From JAWWPY01 sp963822825 (GTDB lineage Bacteria; Actinomycetota; Actinomycetes; Streptosporangiales; Streptosporangiaceae): DNA of 64,000 nt. The stretch lies in NCBI GenBank assembly GCA_963822825.1, contig CAWGIW010000025.1, positions 310,001 to 374,000 of the forward strand. The letters are read 5' to 3'. Every line of letters starts with the position of its first letter. Within the stretch, counting starts at the first letter, position 1. This document shows, piece by piece, positions 37,474 through 45,524 of this stretch. The translations under genes and the position numbers were made by a program. The notes below the pieces were generated by a model that worked only from the letters and a program-made list of their open reading frames with translations, ran no database searches and was not told the DNA's origin.

Positions 37474-38238
37474 GTGCCACTTTTCGACCTGACCGGCAAG
37501 AAAGCTTTCGTGACGGGCGCGTCGCGGGGAATCGGGCAGGTGATCGCGGTCGCCCTGGCCGAGGCGGGGGCCGACCTGGCCCTGGTGGCCCGCGGTGCCG
37601 ATGGCCTGGCCGATACGGCGGCGCAGGTGGCCGCCCATGGCCGGAAGGCGTTCGTCATCCCGGCCGACGTGACCCGTCAGGAGGACGTGGCCGCCGCCGC
37701 CGCCGCGGCTATCGAGCAACTCGGTCACGTGGACATAGTCGTGAACAACGCCGGCGGCTCCGACTTCCTGGTGCCCTTCCTTGACCTGCGGCTGCCCGGC
37801 TGGAACAAGATCCTCAGGCTGAACCTGGATTCCGCGATGTACGTCTGTCATGCGATCGGCGCTCACCTGGTGGAGCGGGGCCAGGGCTCGGTCATCAACG
37901 TCGCCTCGGTCGCGGGGGTGGCCGCGTCTCCCTTTCTTTCTCCCTACGGGGCGGCCAAGGCGGGCCTCATCTCGCTGACGAAATCGCTCGCGGTCGAATG
38001 GGCGACGCTCGGCGTCCGGGTCAACGCGCTCTGCCCGGGGTGGACCGCCACCGACCTCAACCGGAACCTGTGGCAGGACGAAACCGCCGGGAAGGCCACC
38101 GTGGCCACGGTGCCGATGCGGCGCTGGGGCCGGCCCGAGGAGATGGCGGGCCCGGCGGTCTTCCTGGCCAGCGACGCCTCGTCGTACATGACCGGGCAGA
38201 CGCTGATCATCGATGGCGGCCAGACCGCGGTGAACTGA
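37474..38238 (+). CDS. SDR-family NAD(P)-dependent oxidoreductase
   Basis: 254 residues from GTG 37474. Cofactor motif GASRGIG at 15-21, NNAGG, active-site Ser in INVASVAG, Tyr and Lys in SPYGAAKAGLISLTK, and C-terminal SSYMTGQTLIIDGGQTAVN. The pattern fits the FabG/gluconate-5-dehydrogenase group, so a 3-oxoacyl or sugar alcohol substrate is possible. Ends at a strong bidirectional terminator shared with the convergent coiled-coil gene. Confidence 0.93.
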   Translation: MPLFDLTGKKAFVTGASRGIGQVIAVALAEAGADLALVARGADGLADTAAQVAAHGRKAFVIPADVTRQEDVAAAAAAAIEQLGHVDIVVNNAGGSDFLVPFLDLRLPGWNKILRLNLDSAMYVCHAIGAHLVERGQGSVINVASVAGVAASPFLSPYGAAKAGLISLTKSLAVEWATLGVRVNALCPGWTATDLNRNLWQDETAGKATVATVPMRRWGRPEEMAGPAVFLASDASSYMTGQTLIIDGGQTAVN

Positions 38239-38244
38239 CATGTA

Positions 38245-38279
38245 ATGAGGGGCCGGCGCGTAACGCGCCGACCCCTCAT
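38245..38279. terminator. Bidirectional hairpin terminator
   Basis: 16-nt arms (38245-38260 and 38264-38279), 15 of 16 paired, loop TAA, between convergent genes. No long T-run is present, which is common for actinobacterial terminators. Confidence 0.75.
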
Positions 38280-38292
38280 CGATGTGCGGTGA

Positions 38293-39708
38293 CTACTCGG
38301 TCCACCAGTCCTCGTCGTTGGCCTTGTTGGCCTTGGCCGTGACCGGCTGCTTGCTCGCGACCGTGGCCGGGGGCTGCTGCTGGCCAGCGGGCGGCGCGGG
38401 CGGCGCGGGCGGGCGCTGCTGGCCGCCGTTACCACCGTTGCGTGGTTCCTCGCGCCGTGGCGCTGCGGCTGGCGGGGGCGGCGGAGCGGCCTGCTGCGGG
38501 GCGCTGACGGCCTTCTGGGCACCGACCCCGACGGCCTGCCGACCCGGTGTGAGGGCGTCGGCCAGGCCACCCATCTGGGTGCCCAGCAGCTGGCTGATCT
38601 GGGCCAGGTGGGTGGAGATGCTCTCCTTCTGCTTGGACAGGTCGTCGACCTCGCGCTGCGCCGAGGCCCGGTGCCGCTCGATCTCGCTCTTGGTGTCGGC
38701 CAGCAGCTGTTCGGCCTGGCTCTTCGCCTGCGCGACGATCTGGTCGGCGTTCTTCTTGGCGTTGCTGACGAGCTGCCGCGAGTGCTGGTCGGCCTCCCGC
38801 CGGGACTGCTCGGCCTGGGCGCTGGCCTTGGTGGCCCGCTGCTCCGCCGTGGCCGCCCGCTGCTCGGCCTCGGTGACCAGCTTCTGGGTGGCTGACTGGG
38901 CCGCCGCCAGGCGCTCGGCTTCCTGCCGCTCGGCTTCCTCGCGCCGGGAGGCGAGCTGGATCTCGAATTCCGCCTCCGCCTGGGCCCGCTGCGCTTCGCT
39001 CTCCTCGAGGATCCGCTGGGCCTGGCTGCGCATCTCGTCCGACTGCCGCTTGGACGTGGTGAGGATCTCGTCGCGCTCGCGCTTGGCGGACGCCTTGAGC
39101 TGAGCCACCTCCCGCTCGGTGGTGGTGCGCAGCTTGGCGATGTCCCGCTCGATCGCGGCCCGCTTCTCGGCGACCTCGTGGTCGGCGGTGGCGCGCAGCT
39201 TGGCCACTTCCCGCTCGGTGGTCGAGGTCAGCTCGTCCGCCTCGCGCCGCGCGCCCGTCTTGATGGCGTCCGCTTCGCGCTCGGCCGACCCGCGCAGGTC
39301 GTCGGTCTCCCGCTTGGCATTCGCGCGCAGTTCGGCCGCCTCGTTCTCGGCCGCCGCCCGCACCTCCGCCGCGTCAACCTTGGCCGCCGCGTTGAGCTCG
39401 TTCGCAGCGGACCTGGCCTCCTGGGCGATCTCGGTGGCCTGCTCCTCGGCGAGCCGCAGTAGCTGCTCGATGCGGGAACCGAGCCCGGCGTAGGTCGGCC
39501 GCTCCTGCTCACGGATCTGGCGATGCGCGTCAGACAGCTCCTGCTGGAGTGCCTGAACCTGATCGCGGTGCTGGCGCACCTCACTGTCGAGTTGCTTGAA
39601 GTGCTCGTCAACCTGGTGCGGGTCGTATCCCCGCATGACCCGCGCGAACTCACGGGGCGTGGCTTCCTCGAAGAAGTTGCTGAGCTGGGCGTCGATTTCA
39701 GGCTGCAT
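38293..39708 (-). CDS. DivIVA/Scy/FilP-like coiled-coil polarity protein
   Basis: 471 residues from ATG 39708 (MQPEIDAQLSNFFEEATPREF). The first ~45 residues match the DivIVA membrane-binding fold (FARVMRGYDPHQVDEHFKQLD). Then comes ~330 residues of continuous heptad-type coiled coil dense in Glu, Ala, Arg and Lys with many AE-R and REV-AQLKA repeats, and finally a Pro/Gln-rich disordered tail ending WWTE. It lies beside mce-thiolase-meaB, where Streptomyces coelicolor has scy and filP, the apical-growth cytoskeleton genes. Only one gene occupies the place here. A role in tip growth or envelope polarity is inferred. Confidence 0.85.
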   Translation of the reverse strand: MQPEIDAQLSNFFEEATPREFARVMRGYDPHQVDEHFKQLDSEVRQHRDQVQALQQELSDAHRQIREQERPTYAGLGSRIEQLLRLAEEQATEIAQEARSAANELNAAAKVDAAEVRAAAENEAAELRANAKRETDDLRGSAEREADAIKTGARREADELTSTTEREVAKLRATADHEVAEKRAAIERDIAKLRTTTEREVAQLKASAKRERDEILTTSKRQSDEMRSQAQRILEESEAQRAQAEAEFEIQLASRREEAERQEAERLAAAQSATQKLVTEAEQRAATAEQRATKASAQAEQSRREADQHSRQLVSNAKKNADQIVAQAKSQAEQLLADTKSEIERHRASAQREVDDLSKQKESISTHLAQISQLLGTQMGGLADALTPGRQAVGVGAQKAVSAPQQAAPPPPPAAAPRREEPRNGGNGGQQRPPAPPAPPAGQQQPPATVASKQPVTAKANKANDEDWWTE

Positions 39709-39987
39709 GTGGCTTAATCCTGGGTTAGACGGGGGGGACATGCGGGGGAGTGGACGATACTTTGCGATCCGCCCCACAGGCCCGGGCAGTTAATCCCTGG
39801 CCCGGCAGACACGGAATCGCGACCGGTCGCCCAGTGGATTGGAGCGTACTCCCCTAGGCCCGGCCAGGCGGGCGCCTTCTCGTTTCCTCTTGCCATAATC
39901 TGCACTTTTGCCTCACGGGTAGCGACTCAGGCACGCGCTGATGGTCTCCGTGTAGCGGGCGTAATTGGACAATACGGTATATCCCGG
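39709..39987. promoter_or_regulatory. Promoter region of the coiled-coil gene
   Basis: 279 bases between the end of mce and the start of the coiled-coil gene, both minus. AT-richer patches lie at 39885-39910 and 39960-39985. No promoter hexamers could be fixed. Confidence 0.35.
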
Positions 39988-40410
39988 TCAGCCGGGTGCC
40001 GTTTGGACGAGTTCTGTGAGCACCCCACCGAGGTCGGCTGGATGGACGAAAGCGATCGAGGCACCCATCGAGCCGTGCCGTGGCCGCTCATCCAGCAGGC
40101 GAACCCCGCTCGCCCCGATCGCCGCGAGCGCCTGTGGGAGGTCGGGCACGCCGTAGCCGATGTGGTGAATCCCCTCCCCGCGACGGGCCAGAAACCGCCC
40201 GACCGGCGTGTCCGCGGCGAGCGGCTCGATCAGCTGGATCCAGGAAGATCCTCCCGGGCCGTCAGCCACATGCAGCATCGCCTCGCGGACGCCCTGCTCC
40301 TCGTGGACTTCCCGGCTCGTCACGGTGAGCTCGAAGAGCGACTCGTAGAAGGCGACCTTCTCGTCAAGGTCATGGCAGGCGATCCCCACATGATCGATGC
40401 GGATGAGCAC
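39988..40410 (-). CDS. mce: Methylmalonyl-CoA epimerase
   Basis: 140 residues from GTG 40410 (VLIRIDHVGIACHDLDEKVAFYESLF); the frame stays open to 40488 but without a good start. A glyoxalase/VOC fold, with metal ligands His in DHVGIA, His in GIHHIGYGVPDL and Glu near the C-terminus (VLTELVQ). Interconverts (2R)- and (2S)-methylmalonyl-CoA in propionate metabolism. The order epimerase-thiolase-meaB is conserved in Streptomyces and mycobacteria (Rv1322A in the latter). Divergent from the thiolase gene by about 130 bases. Confidence 0.95.
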   Translation of the reverse strand: MLIRIDHVGIACHDLDEKVAFYESLFELTVTSREVHEEQGVREAMLHVADGPGGSSWIQLIEPLAADTPVGRFLARRGEGIHHIGYGVPDLPQALAAIGASGVRLLDERPRHGSMGASIAFVHPADLGGVLTELVQTAPG

Positions 40411-40538
40411 GAGTGCTGCACCTCCTGCCGCGTCGTCTCCTGGCTCCGGCAACTCCAGGAGGGGGCCTGTCCCTGGGTATCGTGGCATGCATCCGGATTC
40501 CGGCGAGCCGCCGGGCCGGCCGGCCAGCGGAGGTAGGC

Positions 40539-41738
40539 ATGCGGGAAGCGGTGATTACCGGTGGCGCCCGGACGGCAGTGGGCCGCCTGCTCGGCTCGCT
40601 GAGCGGCTTCACCGCCGCGGAACTGGGCGGCGTCGCCATCAAGGCGGCGCTGGAGCGGGCGGGTATCACCGGTGAGCAGGTCGAATACGTGATCATGGGC
40701 CAGGTCCTGCAGGCCGGAGCCGGACAGGTGCCCGCGCGCCAGGCCGCGGTGGCCGGCGGCATCCCGATGACCGTCCCGGCGACCACGATCAACAAGGCCT
40801 GCCTGTCCGGGCTCGACGCGATCGCGCTCGCCGCGCAGCTCATCCGGGCCGGGGAGTTCGACGTCCTGGTGGCGGGCGGCATGGAATCCATGACCGGTGC
40901 CCCGCACCTGCTGCCCGGCGCGCGCGCCGGGCACAAATACGGCTCCATCGAGATGCTTGACGCGATGGCGTGGGATGGTCTGACCGACGCGTTCGACCGG
41001 GTGCCGATGGGCGAACTCACCGACCGCCACAACACGATCCTGGGCATAGGCCGTCAGGAGCAGGACGAGTTCGCGGCCCGATCCCACCAGCGGGCCGCCG
41101 CCGCCATCAAGGACGGACTGCTGGCCGTGGAGGTCACCGCCGTCTCGGTCCCGCCGCGGCGCGGCGAGCCGATGATCTTCGACACGGACGAGGGTGTCCG
41201 CGGCGACGCCACGGTGGAGTCGATGAACAAGCTGCGTCCCGCGTTCGCCACGGAGGGCACGATCACGGCGGGGTCCGCGTCGCAGATCTCGGACGGCGCG
41301 TGCGCGGTCGTGGTGATGTCGGCCGAGGCCGCGGCGGCATCCGGGGCGCCCGTTCTGGCCGAGATCGGGGCGCACGGCAACGTGGCCGGCCCGGGTAACT
41401 GGCTCCAGTCGCAGCCCTCGGCCGCCATCAACCACGCGCTCGGCAAGGCCGGCCTTAGGGTGGGAGATCTCGATCTGATCGAGATCAATGAGGCGTTCGC
41501 GGCGGTCGTCATCCAGTCCATGCGCGACCTCGCTGTCGGGCCGGAGAAGGTCAACGTCAACGGGGGCGCCATCGCGATCGGCCACCCGATCGGCGCGTCC
41601 GGGGCCAGGATCGCCCTGCACCTGGTGCACGAACTCGGCCGGCGCGGGGGCGGCCTGGGCGCGGCCGCGCTCTGCGGTGGCGGCGGCCAGGGCAGCGCGT
41701 TGCTGCTGCGGGTGCCGGCGCCGGCTGAGCGTGGCTGA
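40539..41738 (+). CDS. Acetyl-CoA C-acetyltransferase (thiolase)
   Basis: 399 residues from ATG 40539, preceded by GGAGGT. Catalytic Cys88 in NKACLSGLDAI, the EAFAAV segment, GGAIAIGHPIGASGAR with the active-site His, and the second Cys in ALCGGGGQGSALL. Condenses or cleaves acetoacetyl-CoA. Matches FadA4 (Rv1323) by position. meaB starts inside its last codons (GTG 41731), implying translational coupling with the B12 acyl-CoA pathway. Confidence 0.95.
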   Translation: MREAVITGGARTAVGRLLGSLSGFTAAELGGVAIKAALERAGITGEQVEYVIMGQVLQAGAGQVPARQAAVAGGIPMTVPATTINKACLSGLDAIALAAQLIRAGEFDVLVAGGMESMTGAPHLLPGARAGHKYGSIEMLDAMAWDGLTDAFDRVPMGELTDRHNTILGIGRQEQDEFAARSHQRAAAAIKDGLLAVEVTAVSVPPRRGEPMIFDTDEGVRGDATVESMNKLRPAFATEGTITAGSASQISDGACAVVVMSAEAAAASGAPVLAEIGAHGNVAGPGNWLQSQPSAAINHALGKAGLRVGDLDLIEINEAFAAVVIQSMRDLAVGPEKVNVNGGAIAIGHPIGASGARIALHLVHELGRRGGGLGAAALCGGGGQGSALLLRVPAPAERG

Positions 41739-42804
41739 CCTCCGCGTGCCCTCGCGGACGGCTCGTGCGGCCGAGGCCGCAGGCAGCGCAGCGGAGGCCA
41801 CGGGCGGCCCGGCGGAGGCCACGGCCAGGGCGGAAGCCACGGCCGGCGCGGCGGAGGTCATCGATCGCGTCCGCGGCGGTGACTCGCGGGCGCTGGCCAG
41901 GCTCATCTCACTGGTCGAGAATGGCTCGCCTCAGCTCCGGCCGATCATGAAGGCCCTGGCCCGATTCACCGGCCAGGCCCGGGTGATCGGGCTGACCGGT
42001 GCGCCCGGGGTCGGAAAGTCCACGGTCACCGGCGCCCTGGTGGCTGCCTACCGGGAGCGCGGCCTCCGGGTGGGTGTGCTCGCCATCGACCCGACGTCAC
42101 CGTTCACCGGCGGGGCCCTGCTCGGCGACCGGGTGCGGATGCAGGATCACGCCACCGACGAGGGGGTGTTCATCAGGTCGATGGCCACCCGAGGGCACCT
42201 GGGCGGGCTGTCTTGGACGACTCCGCAGGCCCTGCGGGTGCTCGACGCCGGCGGGTTCGACATCGTCCTGGTGGAGACCGTGGGGGTCGGCCAGGCGGAG
42301 GTCGAGATCGCGTCTCTCGCGGATTCCACCCTGGTGGTCGTCGCGCCGGGGATGGGTGATGCCATCCAGGCGGCCAAGGCCGGCATCCTGGAGATCGGCG
42401 ATGTGTTCGTGGTGAACAAGAGCGACAAGCCCGGCGCCCAGGAGGCTGTGCGGGACCTGCGCACCATGATCGCGATGGCGCAGCGCGGCGAGGGGGAGTG
42501 GAAACCCCCGATTGTCAGCACTACGGCGGTGTCCGGCGATGGCCTCGCTGACCTGGTCGGCAAGCTCGACGCGCACTGGTCCTGGCTGGGCGCCTCGGGT
42601 GAGCGGGGCCGCAGGCGGCAGGCCCGCGCGCGCGAGGAGATCTCTGCCATCGCGCTCTTCACGTTGCGTCGGCGGATGGGCGGCCTGCCGGGTGACTCCC
42701 CGCTCGACGCGCTGGCCGGGCGGGTGGCGTCGGGTGAGATCGACCCGTTTACCGCTGCTGACGAGCTTATCGACGGGGTCCCGGGGCTGGCCGGCCCGGC
42801 CTGA
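41731..42804 (+). CDS. meaB: MeaB/ArgK-family GTPase chaperone of B12-dependent mutases
   Basis: 357 residues from GTG 41731, overlapping the thiolase stop by eight bases. After an Ala/Glu-rich extension (residues ~10-42) come the G3E GTPase motifs: P-loop GAPGVGKST at 90-98, the switch regions with DPTSPFTGGALLGDRVRMQDHA and ETVGVGQAEVEIA, and NKSD. It loads and protects adenosylcobalamin in methylmalonyl- or isobutyryl-CoA mutase. A mutase large subunit lies at 49.3 kb and the adenosyltransferase at 11.6 kb. Confidence 0.95.
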   Translation: MADLRVPSRTARAAEAAGSAAEATGGPAEATARAEATAGAAEVIDRVRGGDSRALARLISLVENGSPQLRPIMKALARFTGQARVIGLTGAPGVGKSTVTGALVAAYRERGLRVGVLAIDPTSPFTGGALLGDRVRMQDHATDEGVFIRSMATRGHLGGLSWTTPQALRVLDAGGFDIVLVETVGVGQAEVEIASLADSTLVVVAPGMGDAIQAAKAGILEIGDVFVVNKSDKPGAQEAVRDLRTMIAMAQRGEGEWKPPIVSTTAVSGDGLADLVGKLDAHWSWLGASGERGRRRQARAREEISAIALFTLRRRMGGLPGDSPLDALAGRVASGEIDPFTAADELIDGVPGLAGPA

Positions 42805-42823
42805 CCGGGTCTGCGGATCCCGG

Positions 42824-42900
42824 CAGCGTGATCGGCGGATCCCGTCAGCGTGATCGGCGGGTCTGGTCAGCGTGATCGACGGGTCCCGTCGGCGTGAGCG
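42824..42900. repeat. 22-bp tandem repeat, about 3.5 copies
   Basis: Units start at 42824, 42846, 42868 and 42890, each beginning c[ag]gcgtga and ending in gggtcccgt or similar, between the ends of meaB and the DUF2127 gene. Confidence 0.8.
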
Positions 42901-43805
42901 GTCGCGTCTTCGGCCGCCGGTCCCGTGTCGTCTCGCGCCGCCGGTCCCGTGTCGTCTCGCGCCGCCGGTCCCGTGTCGTCCCGCGCCGCCGGTCCCGTGT
43001 CGTCCCGCGTGGCCGGTTCCGCGCTCAACCTGGACCCTTCCAACGCGGCGAGGGCGGCCAGGGCGGCCAGTTCAGAGTCGATGATCGACGTGCCGCGCAG
43101 CCGGGCATCGTAGGCCGCCTTGCCGCCCCGGGCGCCGAACAGTCGCTTGGTGAGCACCAGATAGAGGACGAGCGCCACGTTGACGGCGAAGGCGGCCAGC
43201 CGCAGCGCGGTGACCTTCGTGATCAGATCGTAGATCTCATAGGGGATGAAGATCGACGTGACCACCATGGCGAAGTACTCGCCCCAGCGTTTCCCCTGCC
43301 ACAACCCGATTCCCTCGATGACCTCGATCACCGTGTACACCGCGGCCGCCGCGGCGAGCCAGGTCACCGTGCGTGGGTCGAGCTTGAACGCGTGCTGGAT
43401 CAGCCCGATCAGCTTGGAATGGTCGACGTTGAAGCCCAGTTGGCGCAGCGACCCGCGGACCAGAGGGAGTTCGCGGTTGAATGCCTGCTCGATCGTGTTC
43501 CTGGAGTACCTGAACCGCCAGAGACCGTACGTGATGATGGCGAAGACGATCGCCCGCAGGAACCGCTCCACGGCGAACAGCCGCAGGATGAGCGCGCTGC
43601 GCAGTTCCTTCCCACGGCGCACGGCAGGCGCCTTGGCCGCCGGGCCGCGGTGAGTCGGCTCACCGGGCACGAACGTGCCGCAGCGCAGGCAGCGCCATGT
43701 TTCGCCCGCCGCCGATGTGGCCCGCAGCCGCGCCTGAAGCCCGGGCTCCTCGGCGGCATAACTATGGTGGCCCCGCACCGCGCACGTCAGAAGGCTCCAA
43801 TCCAC
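42867..43805 (-). CDS. DUF2127 family membrane protein
   Basis: 312 residues. A short N-terminal zinc-ribbon-like part (CAVRGHHSY ... WRCLRCGTFVPG) is followed by four hydrophobic helices in DUF2127 order (RFLRAIVFAIITYGLWRF, VTWLAAAAAVYTVIEVIEGIGLWQGKRWGEYFAMVVTSIFIPYEIYDLI, LRLAAFAVNVALVLYLVL). The C-terminus is extended by an ARDDTGPA repeat encoded by a 24-nt tandem unit (about 42915-43015, four copies). Function unknown; the Cys-rich start suggests metal binding. Confidence 0.85.
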   Translation of the reverse strand: MDWSLLTCAVRGHHSYAAEEPGLQARLRATSAAGETWRCLRCGTFVPGEPTHRGPAAKAPAVRRGKELRSALILRLFAVERFLRAIVFAIITYGLWRFRYSRNTIEQAFNRELPLVRGSLRQLGFNVDHSKLIGLIQHAFKLDPRTVTWLAAAAAVYTVIEVIEGIGLWQGKRWGEYFAMVVTSIFIPYEIYDLITKVTALRLAAFAVNVALVLYLVLTKRLFGARGGKAAYDARLRGTSIIDSELAALAALAALEGSRLSAEPATRDDTGPAARDDTGPAARDDTGPAARDDTGPAAEDATAHADGTRRSR

Positions 43806-43887
43806 ACAACCCAGCCTATGGCAGCGATCACAGCGCGTCGCCGCGGAAGCGCGGACCGCCCTCGCGGCCTGCCCGTGATCCGGCCGC

Positions 43888-43999
43888 TAAGGCGTGTCCC
43901 GTGGCTCTTCAGCCTGCTGCACGGTGTTTGGCTGCACCGTCGGCGGAGGGCGCCTCCGGCGGCCGCTCGCGACGGCCAAAATCCACGGGACACGCCTAA
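43888..43999. mobile_element. MITE-like element, 112 bp with 17-bp terminal inverted repeats
   Basis: Left end 43888-43904 and right end 43983-43999 are inverted copies (16 of 17 matching), reading T-A/T-AGGCGTGTCCCGTGG inward. TA-type bases flank both ends. The 78-base interior is highly foldable, with cggtg/caccg and ggcggagg/cctccggc pairs, and has no open frame. It lies between two genes. The ends resemble those of some actinobacterial insertion sequences, so it may be a non-autonomous derivative. Confidence 0.6.
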
Positions 44000-44023
44000 T
44001 CCATCGATCGGTGCGGTGGGTGA

Positions 44024-44731
44024 TCAGCTGATGATGACCCCGTCGGCCAGCGTGAGCACCTCGTCGCAGGCGAGCGCGAGCGCCGCCCGGTCCCGCCCGA
44101 GGGCGATGATCGCGGTGTCCCGCCCCAGGTCGCGGATGCCGGCCGCGACGCTGGCCGTGTCGCCGGGGGCGAGATTGTCGAGCATGCCGTCGATCAGCAG
44201 CAACTCGGGTTCGTGTACGCAGGCCGCGGCCAGCCGCGCCCGCCGCCCGATCACCGTGGGCGCGGCCCGAAGCGGCACATCGGCCCAGGGTGTCAGGCAG
44301 AGCCGGTCCAGGATGGCGGCGGCCAGAGCCTCACGGTCGCAGCCGGGAAGCCTAGCTATCCGGGCTGCGTGCCCGACCAGCCCGCGAATCCGGAAGCCCG
44401 GCTGTGACCGGGTGGACTGCCGCGCAATGCCCACCGCCTGCCGCACCGCGGCCCGGCCCTGCGGGGTCGTCAGGTCCTGGCCGAGCACCCGGAGCTCTCC
44501 GTAGGCGGGCCGGGCGAGGCCAGCCAGCAGGTTGACGACCACCGCGCCCGCGCCGTCCCGGCTGATCGCGATGCCGATGGCAGGCCGTCCGGTGAGTGGC
44601 ACGTCCATCCGGAAGCTGGCCGTGCGGAGAACCCAGGTCCAGCCGTGCCGAACGCCAACCCCCGCGGCGAGCACGGGCGCCATTCCGGTCAGCGCGTAGC
44701 TGGACGAATACCCCATCCCCCGTTCTCGCAT
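44024..44731 (-). CDS. Degenerate ABC ATPase-like protein lacking catalytic motifs
   Basis: 235 residues from ATG 44731 (GAGGGG upstream; the frame extends to TTG 44746). The overall order is that of an ABC ATPase: VVVNLLAGLARPAYGELRVLGQDLTTPQGRAAVRQAVGIARQ, then LPGCDREALAAAILDRLCLTPWADVPLRAAPTVIGRRARLAAACVHEPELLLIDGMLDNL and ALACDEVLTLADGVIIS. But the P-loop lysine and following Ser/Thr are missing (ISRDGAGAVVV), the LSGGQ signature reads LRAAPTVIGRR, and the Walker B end is LLLIDG instead of DE. It should not hydrolyse ATP in the normal way. No permease gene is adjacent. Confidence 0.7.
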   Translation of the reverse strand: MRERGMGYSSSYALTGMAPVLAAGVGVRHGWTWVLRTASFRMDVPLTGRPAIGIAISRDGAGAVVVNLLAGLARPAYGELRVLGQDLTTPQGRAAVRQAVGIARQSTRSQPGFRIRGLVGHAARIARLPGCDREALAAAILDRLCLTPWADVPLRAAPTVIGRRARLAAACVHEPELLLIDGMLDNLAPGDTASVAAGIRDLGRDTAIIALGRDRAALALACDEVLTLADGVIIS

Positions 44732-44879
44732 GAGCGGCCCCCTCAACTGGCAATATAACTCGTAGCAACAGAACTGTCACTGGGAGTAGTTACCACCCGA
44801 GTCAGTCACGGAGCCGTCGGCATCGTGGCCGGACCCAGGGGACACGCCCGGCCGGCACCGTGGGCCGCGCGAGTACCGT

Positions 44880-45408
44880 GTGCCTGTGCCCAACCCGCTG
44901 GACCTCCCGTTCGATCCGATCGCCCGCGCGGCGGAAACCTGGGAGCAGCGATTCGGGCCATCGGACGCGATGGCCGCCGTCACCTCGATCATGCGGGCGC
45001 AGCAGATTCTGCTCGCCGAGCTGGACACCGTCCTGCGGCCGCATCGGCTCACATTCGCCCGGTATGAGGCTCTGGTGCTGCTGACCTTCAGCCGCCGCGG
45101 CGCGCTGCCGATGTGGGTGATCGGCCAGCGGCTGATGGTGCACCCGACCAGCGCCACCAACACCATCGACCGGCTGGAGCGCCGTGGCCTCGTCGTCCGC
45201 CGCCGAACCCGCGTGATGGCCGGGGAAGCTCGCTGAGATCACCGCGGCTGGCCGCGAGGTGGTCACCCGGGCGACCGCGGACCTGATGGCCGCCCAGTTC
45301 GGCATGGCCAGCTACGACGTGGGTGAGCTGGACCAGGTTTTTGATCTGCTCCGCGGGCTGCGGGTCGCGGCCGGCGATTTCGCGCCCGGCCTGCCGGGTG
45401 GGCAGTAG
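44880..45408 (+). pseudogene. MarR-family transcriptional regulator, frameshifted in the wing
   Basis: Starts PVPNPLDLPFDPIARAAETWEQRFG; the DNA-binding core LTFARYEALVLLTFSRRGALPMWVIGQRLMVHPTSATNTIDRLERRGLVVRRR is good MarR. At about 45205 the frame ends in TGA, while LAEITAAGREVVTRATADLMAAQFGMASYDVGELDQVFDLLRGLRVAAGDFAP continues in another frame to TAG 45406-45408. One or two single-base indels within 45200-45230 explain this. A complete protein would be ~174 residues. Confidence 0.8.
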
Positions 45409-45520
45409 CCTCCCGGGCCTCACGGGGGCTCCGCCGTGGCCGGGGGAGTGGGGCGAGTAGCACCCCGGGCCTCACCGCGGCTCCGCCGCGGCCGGGGGAG
45501 TGGGGCGGGTTTTTCGTTGC
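45409..45520 (+). terminator. Imperfect duplicated GC-rich block ending in a terminator-like hairpin
   Basis: Two copies of a ~60-nt unit (gggcctcac...gccgggggagtggggcg) lie between convergent genes. The second copy holds a CCGCGGC-tcc-GCCGCGG stem and is followed by gggcggg and TTTTT at about 45509-45514. Likely terminator for the MarR gene. Confidence 0.55.
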
Positions 45521-45524
45521 TGAT

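Noticed and set aside
43806..44023. Small gene between DUF2127 and the ABC-like gene
   Set aside because: Open frames here run through the inverted-repeat element and do not read as protein.
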